Assembly: GCA_002328585.1 (NCBI GenBank)
Contig: DCUV01000053.1
Location: forward strand, 1 to 6,880
Length of the DNA stretch: 6,880 nt
Reading direction: 5' to 3'
DNA from: Spirochaetia bacterium UBA2205
Lineage (GTDB): Bacteria; Spirochaetota; UBA4802; UB4802
Of this stretch, positions 1-5,836 are shown in pieces. Position 1 is the first letter of the stretch; each line of letters begins with the position of its first letter. The position numbers and the translations under genes are program-made. Under the pieces are notes generated by a model. That model saw only the letters and a list, made by a program, of their open reading frames with translations, did not search any database and was not told where the DNA came from.

Positions 1-1025
1 AAATATTGCTGTAATTGTTTTTGATAATAAAGTTTCTCATTATGTTTGTTAACTATCACTGCATATGAAATGATCAGTGCTACAATAATTATTGCTATAG
101 CAATGTATAGATATACAATGATATACCAACTAGAAAAAGCTTCATGGAAATTTATTTTTGATATTAATATAAAATTTGATTTATCAACAAATGTTTTATA
201 GGCAATTACCCTGGTATGGTATAAATCATATCCTGTAAAAAACTCAGACTTTGAATTTATAACATTAATAATATAATCATTATCTTTAAAATCAATAAAA
301 TGCACGTCAAACATTTTTGATTTTATATTTTCTTTTATATTATACAGTTTATAGGTAGTTTTATCAATTAATATTGTTTGAATTGTAGAGCTTGAACCTG
401 TCCATTGTGATAATAATGGTAAAAGAAACTTATTTGCATTTGTAACTGTTATAATATATATTGGTTTACTATTTATAGCAAAATAAATCGGTGCAACAAT
501 ACTGATATGGTAAAATGAACTTTCCTCATCATTATGGATATCTGATAGTATTGGTTTTTTTGTTTGTTTTACTTGCTCTATTAATTCCAGTATATATGGA
601 GAAATAAACTGTATTTTATTATTAAGGGTAAATATAATGTTATTCGTGTCATTAATAATCAATATTTCAGAATGGTCATTATTTTCTGCATAAAACTTCA
701 AAAATTGATATAATTGTTTATAATTTTTATTATCAGAATTTGTTAAATACGATCCAAGGTATAGCTTCAGGAAATATGAGTTTATTAATACTTTTGTATC
801 ATCCAGTTGATCATCAATCCATTTATTAAAGTATTCTTTTTTTATCTGTGTTATTGTTGATATCTTATAGTGAATAGCTTTTTTTGAAATATTATATTGA
901 ACAATGACAAAAGCACATCCACCAGCACACAATAATATCAATAATATACAAATTACTAACTTTTGCTTTATTGTAAGAAAAGTAAGATTAAAAAAATGTA
1001 ATAAATTTTTAATATTGATTGACAT
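1..1025 (-). CDS. Membrane sensor protein with extracytoplasmic dCache-like domain, N-terminal part (C-terminus outside the window)
   Basis: Reading the minus strand from an ATG at 1025-1023 gives 341 codons with no stop down to the window edge. An in-frame TAA lies three codons upstream, so this ATG is the best start; no good SD is visible. Residues about 23-43 form a first membrane segment (LVICILLILLCAGG...). Residues about 45-298 are a mostly polar extracytoplasmic region, and residues about 300-325 form a second, Ile-rich membrane segment. The region between has a double-Cache pattern: a strand like ILIINDTNNIIF at 121-132, then HISIVAPIYF near 173-182, a second strand TILIDKTTYKLYNI at 217-230, and a closing FILISKINFHEAF near 285-297. 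In this family such domains bind small ligands outside the cell and signal inward. The cytoplasmic output domain is cut off, so histidine kinase, diguanylate cyclase and methyl-accepting protein all remain possible. It is visibly more AT-rich than purLQ and hppA. Confidence 0.8.
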   Translation of the reverse strand, partial: MSINIKNLLHFFNLTFLTIKQKLVICILLILLCAGGCAFVIVQYNISKKAIHYKISTITQIKKEYFNKWIDDQLDDTKVLINSYFLKLYLGSYLTNSDNKNYKQLYQFLKFYAENNDHSEILIINDTNNIIFTLNNKIQFISPYILELIEQVKQTKKPILSDIHNDEESSFYHISIVAPIYFAINSKPIYIITVTNANKFLLPLLSQWTGSSSTIQTILIDKTTYKLYNIKENIKSKMFDVHFIDFKDNDYIINVINSKSEFFTGYDLYHTRVIAYKTFVDKSNFILISKINFHEAFSSWYIIVYLYIAIAIIIVALIISYAVIVNKHNEKLYYQKQLQQY

Positions 1026-1131
1026 TATTATTTAATAGTACTTTACATAAATTTCCTACACCAATAAGATATGAGCTGTTAATTATTTTATAAAATATCA
1101 AATATTTCAATAAAAATATTCCATTTCTTAA

Positions 1132-1158
1132 ATTATAACATCAATTGAACAAAGTCAA
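1132..1158 (-). promoter_or_regulatory. Candidate sigma70-type promoter for the sensor gene
   Basis: On the minus strand TTGACT (1158-1153; 5 of 6 to consensus) is followed after 15 nt by a perfect TATAAT (1137-1132). A TG one base upstream of the -10 element makes it an extended -10 (TGTTATAAT), which can offset the short spacer. Transcription would start near 1125, giving a leader of about 100 nt before the sensor ATG. AT-rich DNA produces such matches by chance, so this stays a candidate. Confidence 0.45.
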
Positions 1159-1279
1159 ATAATTTATGATAGATATAGTCATGAATCATTGTTATATCAT
1201 AGAATATCTAATGGTTTGGCGGTCAAATTTTCTTAAAATGAAACAATCTATTTTATATTTTATTGAATATCTAATTACA

Positions 1280-1298
1280 GGCTAAGCCCGGAATGACG
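1280..1298. repeat. Short GC-rich segment resembling a dispersed intergenic repeat
   Basis: The 19-nt segment GGCTAAGCCCGGAATGACG stands out from the very AT-rich flanks. Its reverse complement, CGTCATTCCGGGCTTAGCC, resembles the GTCATTCCGGGCTT-type core of small dispersed palindromic repeats known from several bacterial genomes. Only one arm is present here, so it would be a degraded copy. Whether it recurs elsewhere in this genome cannot be seen from the window. Confidence 0.3.
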
Positions 1299-1337
1299 TT
1301 TTAAAATAATTTTATTTTCAGAGATATAAACTTGCTT

Positions 1338-2147
1338 TTACTTAAAATACCTGACTGCATTTTTAAATATCTGCAATCCTTCACCATATTCAGGTATGTC
1401 TTTTTTTTCTCTTCTTGCTATGTCACGCAGATATGTCCAATCATCTCTTTGCATAAAATAAATATGCCGTTCTGGATGAGGCATGATTCCCATAATCCTT
1501 CCAGTTGTATCGCTTATTGCAGCAACATCAAGCATTGAACCGTTTGGATTAAAGGGAAATTCAGCATTTGCAGGTGTTCCATCCGGTTTGGTATAGCGCA
1601 TGATAATCTGATTATTCTGAACAAGTTTATCTACTATATTGTGAGGAGCTATAAAATTACCTTCACCATGTGCAACCGGTATATGCAGCTGTGTAATTCC
1701 CTGTGTAAATATGCAATTTGAATTAGGATCTATGTTTAAATCTATCCATCTGCATTGGAATCGGAATGATGCATTATGCTCTAACGAAACTTCAACATTA
1801 CCAATTGAATTTGTCAAAGCAGGAACTATTCCTAAATTAACCATCACCTGAAAACCATTACAGATACCAATCATTAACGTATCACGCTGAATAAACGATA
1901 GCATTTCATCCATCAAATTATTTTTTATCTTATTTGCCAGTGCCTTGCCACTACCTGTATCATCACCATATGAAAAACCACCCGGAAATGCAAAGATGTG
2001 ATAATTATTCAGAAGTGATCGATTTTCTATAATATCATTTATGTGAATTATTGTTGAATCAGCACCTGCTAATGCAAATGCAAACCCTGTCTCTTCATCA
2101 CAGTTTATGCCGTATCCAGTTACTATTAAAGCTTTTGGTTTTACCAT
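1338..2147 (-). CDS. purQ: Phosphoribosylformylglycinamidine synthase, glutaminase subunit PurQ
   Basis: This 269-aa class I glutamine amidotransferase hydrolyses glutamine and passes ammonia to PurL for conversion of FGAR to FGAM in cytosolic purine synthesis. The nucleophile elbow GICNGFQ places the catalytic Cys at 96. The catalytic His and Glu are H224 and E226 in MPHPER. FPGGFSYGDD at 54-63 is the usual glycine-rich oxyanion-loop motif, and HGEGNF at 160-165 is also typical. At 269 aa it is longer than the common PurQ of about 225-230 aa and resembles the C-terminal glutaminase domain of the large single-chain FGAM synthases. The ATG lies 8 nt after the purL stop. Its SD (AGAGG, 2157-2153) overlaps the purL TAG codon with a 5-nt spacing, so translation of the two is probably coupled. 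No damage is seen. Confidence 0.96.
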   Translation of the reverse strand: MVKPKALIVTGYGINCDEETGFAFALAGADSTIIHINDIIENRSLLNNYHIFAFPGGFSYGDDTGSGKALANKIKNNLMDEMLSFIQRDTLMIGICNGFQVMVNLGIVPALTNSIGNVEVSLEHNASFRFQCRWIDLNIDPNSNCIFTQGITQLHIPVAHGEGNFIAPHNIVDKLVQNNQIIMRYTKPDGTPANAEFPFNPNGSMLDVAAISDTTGRIMGIMPHPERHIYFMQRDDWTYLRDIARREKKDIPEYGEGLQIFKNAVRYFK

Positions 2148-2155
2148 TGCTGCCT

Positions 2156-5143
2156 CTAAAATTCACGGAAAGTTGATTTGTAATAAGAAAGTAATTCACA
2201 CACTGAAACTGAAATTATTTCATTACCATCGATGCCTGTTATTGTTATATATTGATTGTCATTTACATGCCCTATAGGTGCAAAAGGTATATCGCTGCAT
2301 AGCTTTTCAAACTGTTCCTTATTTTCAGGAGCTATCGACACTATAATCCTTCCCTGTGATTCTGAATACAACATGGTATCATTTCGCATAACATTTTTAT
2401 GGGGAACTTTTTTAAGGTCGATAGTTACTCCCAATAGTCCACTCATTGCAGATTTAGCAACAGCTAAAGCCAATCCGCCGCGTTCCACACTGATACTTGA
2501 TGTGATTATTTTTTTGCGTAACATCCTATCAACGATTTTATATATTTTTTTATTAAGCATGGCATCCACTTCAGGGATACTATCGCCAATAAATTTTTCT
2601 CCTTTTATTTGTTCCCCCTTATATGCCAAAAACTCACTTCCCCCTAATTCATCTTTTGTTATGCCAATGATATACACCAGATCACCAGGTTTTTTAAAAT
2701 CAATCGTTTGACAGTATGCGATATCAGAAACAATACCAATGGATGAAATCAACAAGGTAGGAGGGATAGATATAAACACCTCGTTAAAATGTTCATCATA
2801 CCCCTTAAAGTCATTGAACATGCTATCCTTGCCGCTGATAAACGGGGTTTTATATGCAATAGCAAAATCATAGCAGGCTTGTGCAGCCTCCTTAAGCTGT
2901 CCCAACCTATGTGGATTTGTTGAATCACACCAGCAAAAATTATCAAGCAGAGCAAGCTTATCAAAATCACAGCCGCAGGCTACTGCATTGCGTACAGCTG
3001 TATCAATTGAGCATGCAGCCATCCAATATGTATCTATATCACTATACGAAGGATATATCCCTTGCGATAAAACAACACCGCGCTTTGATGATAGCACGGG
3101 ACGAATGACAGTTGTATTGCCGTTAACCTTTCCTTTACCTTGCAATGGTTTAATAACGCTGTTTCCCTGTACTTCATGATCATACTGAGTTGATATAAAT
3201 TCAAAGCTTACGGTATTCAAACGTTTAACCATAGCACATAATTCATCGGTAGCATTGACGCTGTCACTAAATTCAGGGAAAGGATGCGATTTTTTTTCAT
3301 AAACAGCTGTTAATTTTTTTTGCGGAAGCCCCTCATGTAAAAAGTGCAGATCAATATTAAAAACTATCTCACCATTATAATATACAATACCCCTTCCTGA
3401 ATCAGTAAATGTACCAATAACCCATGCATCAACACCACGTTTTTTCATCAATTGCATAAAATCATCAAGTGTTTCATTTGGCACCGATAGCGTCATGCGC
3501 TCCTGTGATTCAGATACCCATATCTGCCATGGCGATAGTCCCGGATATTTTAAAGGCACTGTATCAAGATACACTATGAAACCACCTGCTTCACGTGCCA
3601 TCTCAGATACTGAACATGATAGTCCGCCTGCACCATTGTCGGTTATTGAATGATACAACCCCATATCACGAGCCTCTTTAACAATGGCATCCGAAAGTTT
3701 TTTCTGGGTAATCGGATCGCCTATCTGAACCGCTGTAGCAGGGCTTCCTGATGTTAATGCTTCAGACGAAAATGTTGCACCATGAATGCCATCTCTACCT
3801 ACCCTTCCCCCCACCATGACGATGTTATCGCCCGGCATAGCTTTTTTATATACTGAATTTTTGCCATTAATTTTTTTTGGGATTAACCCAATAGTTCCAA
3901 CAAACACCAATGGTTTACCTTTATATCGGTCATCAAAATAAACAAATCCCTGAGGAGTTGGAATGCCCGAACAGTTGCCGCCTACATTCACCCCATGGAT
4001 GACTCCCTCCATAATTCTTCTTGGCGATAGCATCTTTGAATTTTTATCTTTTGTTTTATATAGAGGCTTTGTATCAAAAGGATTGGCAAAGCAAAAACCG
4101 TATCGGTTAGCAACGGGTTTTGCTCCCAATCCAAAACCAATAGCATCCCTGTTTACTCCAACAATTCCAGTAATAGCTCCACCAAAGGGGTCCAATGCAC
4201 TTGGGCTATTGTGTGTTTCAACTTTATCAGCAATAACATATTCGTCATCAAATTCAATTCCACCGGCATTATCGGAAAACACTGAAACACATATATCATC
4301 TTTTCCTTTTTCACGTCGTATTTTTACCGTTGCTTCTTTAATATAATGTCTAAAAATTCCATCATTGATATCGTCTATATGTGCTGCAAAGATGGTATGC
4401 TTGCAGTGTTCACTCCATGTTTGTGCTATTGATTCAAGCTCAACATCAGTGGGATTTCTTTTTTCAATTTCTTGATAATATTTTTTAATAGCTTCAAGTG
4501 AAAGCATATCCAGTGCAAGAGGACCACGTCGTGTTCCATCAGGATTTTTTATTCCTTCTTTCCCTAAAGCAACAAGCTCTTCCTGGGGTACATCTAACGA
4601 AACAATCTCAGCCTTTGTATCTTCATGCAGGGTAACAACCGGTATTGCATTACCCATCCCATTATGCTGTACATAATCATTATAGTTTAAAATAGTAGCC
4701 CTCTGTATCAATGGGTTGTATAATTCTGTGGATATATCAACTATAGTATTTGCATCAATACTCCCCCATAAAAAATAGGTAAAGGATGTAAATACGCTCT
4801 TTTCAGGATTCAGCGGCTTTTTGATGATATCTTCTATCATCTCGCGTGTTGTATGGGCAACATTATCGGTAACTCCAGGAAGGTAACCAATCTCAATGGC
4901 ATAGGTAAAAAATTCAGGGGCAAATGCTTTATTTATAGTATAGTTTTGTGTTACCGGTTGTATGAGAGATTGCGCAACTTTTACAATTTCATCTTCAGTA
5001 AGCTGAATATTTATAAGATAGTTATCGGTACGTACAGCCTTATCAACAGAATACCCTAAATAGTTTAATTTTTTTTGTACGATAGTTCCACGTGAATCAA
5101 GGATGGTATAGTAAACCTCTATTCGGAAAGGGGCATATTCCAT
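2156..5143 (-). CDS. purL: Phosphoribosylformylglycinamidine synthase, synthetase subunit PurL (long form with PurS-like N-terminus)
   Basis: This 995-aa enzyme makes FGAM from FGAR, ATP and ammonia supplied by PurQ. Residues 1-85 have the PurS-like pattern (DSRGTIVQKKLNYLGYS at 16-32), and a second related stretch around 85-150 contains YLPGVTDN. The catalytic-core signature WSEHCKH lies at 243-249. Nucleotide and metal-binding motifs follow: KVETHNSPSALDPFGGA (307-323), GGRVGRDGIHGATFSS (445-460), DNGAGGLSCSVSEMAREAGG (502-521) and WVSESQERM (542-550). The second AIRS-like half contains ACSIDTAVRNAVACG (710-724), FISGKDSMFN (768-777) and SVERGGLALA (885-894). The chain ends at 995 without a glutaminase domain, so it is longer than the usual small PurL (about 740 aa) and shorter than the E. 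coli type (about 1295 aa). The fused PurS-like region explains why no separate purS is seen. An AGAGG SD (5155-5151) sits 7 nt before the ATG. It is the first gene of the purL-purQ operon. Confidence 0.96.
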   Translation of the reverse strand: MEYAPFRIEVYYTILDSRGTIVQKKLNYLGYSVDKAVRTDNYLINIQLTEDEIVKVAQSLIQPVTQNYTINKAFAPEFFTYAIEIGYLPGVTDNVAHTTREMIEDIIKKPLNPEKSVFTSFTYFLWGSIDANTIVDISTELYNPLIQRATILNYNDYVQHNGMGNAIPVVTLHEDTKAEIVSLDVPQEELVALGKEGIKNPDGTRRGPLALDMLSLEAIKKYYQEIEKRNPTDVELESIAQTWSEHCKHTIFAAHIDDINDGIFRHYIKEATVKIRREKGKDDICVSVFSDNAGGIEFDDEYVIADKVETHNSPSALDPFGGAITGIVGVNRDAIGFGLGAKPVANRYGFCFANPFDTKPLYKTKDKNSKMLSPRRIMEGVIHGVNVGGNCSGIPTPQGFVYFDDRYKGKPLVFVGTIGLIPKKINGKNSVYKKAMPGDNIVMVGGRVGRDGIHGATFSSEALTSGSPATAVQIGDPITQKKLSDAIVKEARDMGLYHSITDNGAGGLSCSVSEMAREAGGFIVYLDTVPLKYPGLSPWQIWVSESQERMTLSVPNETLDDFMQLMKKRGVDAWVIGTFTDSGRGIVYYNGEIVFNIDLHFLHEGLPQKKLTAVYEKKSHPFPEFSDSVNATDELCAMVKRLNTVSFEFISTQYDHEVQGNSVIKPLQGKGKVNGNTTVIRPVLSSKRGVVLSQGIYPSYSDIDTYWMAACSIDTAVRNAVACGCDFDKLALLDNFCWCDSTNPHRLGQLKEAAQACYDFAIAYKTPFISGKDSMFNDFKGYDEHFNEVFISIPPTLLISSIGIVSDIAYCQTIDFKKPGDLVYIIGITKDELGGSEFLAYKGEQIKGEKFIGDSIPEVDAMLNKKIYKIVDRMLRKKIITSSISVERGGLALAVAKSAMSGLLGVTIDLKKVPHKNVMRNDTMLYSESQGRIIVSIAPENKEQFEKLCSDIPFAPIGHVNDNQYITITGIDGNEIISVSVCELLSYYKSTFREF

Positions 5144-5209
5144 GATAAAACCTCTTGTGAATGTATATTTTTCTTTTTAATATAATGAAACCTGTAAAAA
5201 TCAAGCATT

Positions 5210-5240
5210 AAAAGTAAAAGCACACCAATAAATGGTGCGC
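5210..5240 (-). terminator. Intrinsic terminator in the purL leader
   Basis: On the minus strand GCGCACCA (5240-5233) can pair with TGGTGTGC (5227-5220) in a continuous 8-bp stem with one G-U pair and a 5-nt loop (TTTAT). It is followed at once by TTTTACTTTT. This is the form of a Rho-independent terminator for transcription toward purL. It ends 66 nt before the purL ATG. The nearest upstream gene is on the opposite strand, so the hairpin has no upstream minus-strand gene in the window to terminate. It therefore more probably attenuates purL or ends a small RNA. Confidence 0.65.
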
Positions 5241-5310
5241 TTTATTGTTCTATCTTTAGCTGCTCGGTATGTATCAGTTTTGTTCAATGCTAAAGATACA
5301 AAAGTAGTAC
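5212..5310 (-). ncRNA. Candidate structured purL leader or small RNA
   Basis: Transcription from the promoter candidate at 5317-5344 and ending at the terminator would give an RNA of roughly 100 nt. It contains a 10-bp perfect inverted repeat, TATCTTTAGC (5298-5289) with GCTAAAGATA (5260-5251), enclosing 28 nt. Two competing pairings exist: TGTATC (5300-5295) with GATACA inside the 28-nt loop, and CAATAAA (5247-5241) with TTTATTG (5232-5226). The second would break the terminator stem. Such alternatives are what an attenuator or riboswitch needs, but AT-rich RNA offers many. I do not recognise a purine, PRPP, ZTP, preQ1, THF or c-di-GMP riboswitch consensus. An independent small RNA is equally possible. 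Confidence 0.35.
5251..5298 (-). repeat. 10-bp perfect inverted repeat enclosing 28 nt in the purL leader
   Basis: TATCTTTAGC occurs at 5251-5260 on the plus strand and its exact reverse complement GCTAAAGATA at 5289-5298. As RNA on either strand this forms a 10-bp stem with a 28-nt loop. It lies 10 nt upstream of the terminator hairpin on the minus strand. It could be the closing stem of a ligand-binding RNA or a paired DNA operator site. The repeat itself is certain; its function is inferred. Confidence 0.7.
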
Positions 5311-5316
5311 AATTAC

Positions 5317-5344
5317 AATATATCAATAATAGATACATTATCAA
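5317..5344 (-). promoter_or_regulatory. Candidate sigma70-type promoter for the purL leader
   Basis: On the minus strand TTGATA (5344-5339) and TATATT (5322-5317) each match the -35 and -10 consensus at 5 of 6 positions, with a 16-nt spacer. Transcription would start near 5310, giving a purL leader of about 167 nt that includes both hairpins. The region is AT-rich, so a chance match cannot be excluded. Confidence 0.4.
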
Positions 5345-5493
5345 AAAATTATTATGATAAATTGTTTCATGTTTGTAATAGTAATGTTTAGAAGTATTTC
5401 CAATTTTTAAAAAAAATTTTTAATATTATAGTATAGTATTGATTTATGTATACTTTATAAATATATTTAATAAAAAATAATAATATTCTTTAT

Positions 5494-5502
5494 AAAGGAG
5501 GT
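5494..5502 (+). promoter_or_regulatory. Near-perfect Shine-Dalgarno site of the 96-aa gene
   Basis: AAAGGAGGT is a 9-nt uninterrupted complement to the usual 3' end of 16S rRNA. The GGAGG core ends 7 nt before the ATG at 5509. It is much stronger than the purL and purQ sites. It fixes the start codon and suggests efficient translation. Confidence 0.85.
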
Positions 5503-5508
5503 TGTGCC

Positions 5509-5799
5509 ATGAAAGCGGGACTTATTATATCAGGGAGTGGTGCTTTGATATATTTAACATCATATGATAGTTTTATGAATGACAAACTTAAAGAAAAATT
5601 TGCTGCTAAAGGTATCAACAAATTTATTGCCTATGAAATTCCAGTTGAGGAAGCAAAAAAAAGATATGGAGGGCATTTTGACATTGTAGTAAGTGATTTA
5701 CATGAATCAGATGACTTAAGAATCCTTGATTATGACGGTTCAAGAGCATTTAAATTATTTTCATTTCAAGAATTAGGAAAGCCAATATATCAGGAATAA
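5509..5799 (+). CDS. Small conserved-looking cytosolic protein of unknown function (96 aa)
   Basis: The ORF has an excellent ribosome binding site, a normal ATG and its own terminator 1 nt after the stop, so it is a real gene. The protein begins with a hydrophobic strand (KAGLIISGSGALIYLTS, 2-18) and continues with a charged helix (NDKLKEKFAAKG, 24-35). A strand (KFIAYEIP, 38-45), a second helix and HFDIVVSDLHESDDLRILDYDG (about 56-77) follow. It ends in ELGKPIYQE. There is no signal peptide, no clear membrane segment and no Cys. The pattern recalls short conserved hypothetical proteins annotated only as cytosolic protein in some Desulfobacterota and related genomes; that is memory, not a search. 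No active-site motif can be named. It is divergent from purL and convergent with hppA, so the neighbours do not define its role. Confidence 0.88.
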   Translation: MKAGLIISGSGALIYLTSYDSFMNDKLKEKFAAKGINKFIAYEIPVEEAKKRYGGHFDIVVSDLHESDDLRILDYDGSRAFKLFSFQELGKPIYQE

Positions 5800-5800
5800 T

Positions 5801-5834
5801 AAAGAAAGGGGCTTAAAAGCCCCTTTCTTTTTTT
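5801..5834. terminator. Bidirectional intrinsic terminator between the 96-aa gene and hppA
   Basis: AGAAAGGGGCTT (5803-5814) and AAGCCCCTTTCT (5817-5828) are perfect inverted repeats, with a GGGGC/GCCCC core and a small AT loop. Seven Ts (5828-5834) follow on the plus strand, ideal for ending the 96-aa gene. On the minus strand the hairpin follows the hppA stop and is succeeded by TTTATTATT, a weaker but usable T-rich tract. The convergent arrangement fits one hairpin serving both genes. Confidence 0.9.
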
Positions 5835-5836
5835 AA

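Larger units (their letters stand above)
1026..1337. other. Intergenic spacer between purQ and the sensor gene
   Basis: This 312-nt AT-rich stretch has no convincing ORF. It separates the end of purQ from the start of the sensor gene on the same strand. It holds a likely sensor promoter (1132-1158), two AT-rich inverted repeats downstream of that promoter (TATTTTATAAAATA at 1084-1097; AATATTT/AAATATT at 1101-1120), a short GC-rich segment at 1280-1298, and an 11-nt direct repeat GAATATCTAAT at 1202-1212 and 1265-1275. No GC-rich hairpin with a T-tract follows purQ, so the end of the purLQ transcript is not marked by an evident intrinsic terminator. Confidence 0.7.
5144..5508. other. Divergent intergenic region between purL and the 96-aa gene
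   Basis: This 365-nt spacer holds the start signals of two divergent genes. The purL-proximal part has an SD, an intrinsic terminator-like hairpin (5210-5240), a 10-bp inverted repeat (5251-5298) and a promoter-like pair (5317-5344), all oriented for the minus strand. The part from 5345 to 5490 is extremely AT-rich, with an A8/T5 run near 5404-5421. I could not identify a clear promoter for the plus-strand gene there, although one must lie in or near it. No protein-coding ORF with a ribosome binding site is seen. Confidence 0.7.

Noticed and set aside
912..929. Lipobox-like LLCAGGC in the first membrane segment of the sensor
   Set aside because: The -3 position lacks the usual Leu and the segment is preceded by a long N-terminus. 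It fits an uncleaved membrane helix better.
1299..1330. AT-rich inverted repeat after purQ considered as a terminator
   Set aside because: It has no GC in the stem and no proper T-tract, so it is not a credible intrinsic terminator.
1332..1538. 68-codon plus-strand frame over the 3' end of purQ
   Set aside because: It is antisense to the conserved MPHPER region of PurQ and has no ribosome binding site.
2256..2711. 151-codon plus-strand open frame inside purL
   Set aside because: It is antisense to well-conserved PurL coding sequence, has no SD and no family resemblance. The other plus-strand frames within purL, purQ and hppA are the same kind of shadow.
2749..2970. 73-codon minus-strand frame overlapping purL in another frame
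   Set aside because: It lies wholly within conserved PurL motifs in a different frame and has no independent start signals.
5179..5204. Promoter-like TTGATT (5204-5199) and TATATT (5184-5179) on the minus strand close to purL
   Set aside because: The 14-nt spacer is too short and there is no extended -10. It is a possible alternative start for purL but too weak to annotate.
5201..5287. Possible leader peptide on the minus strand starting at TTG 5287 and ending at TGA 5201, running through the terminator (28 codons)
   Set aside because: There is no SD before the TTG, no run of regulatory codons, and the frame is short enough to be open by chance.
5210..5310. Purine riboswitch, hammerhead ribozyme or other known RNA class in the purL leader
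   Set aside because: The purine riboswitch loop sequences, the hammerhead CUGAUGA and GAAA core, and the signatures of the PRPP, ZTP, preQ1 and c-di-GMP classes are absent as far as I can see.
5428..5475. Possible -10 elements (TATAGT, TATACT, TATAAA) for the 96-aa gene on the plus strand
   Set aside because: None has a recognisable -35 at 16-18 nt in this AT-rich DNA, so the promoter could not be placed.
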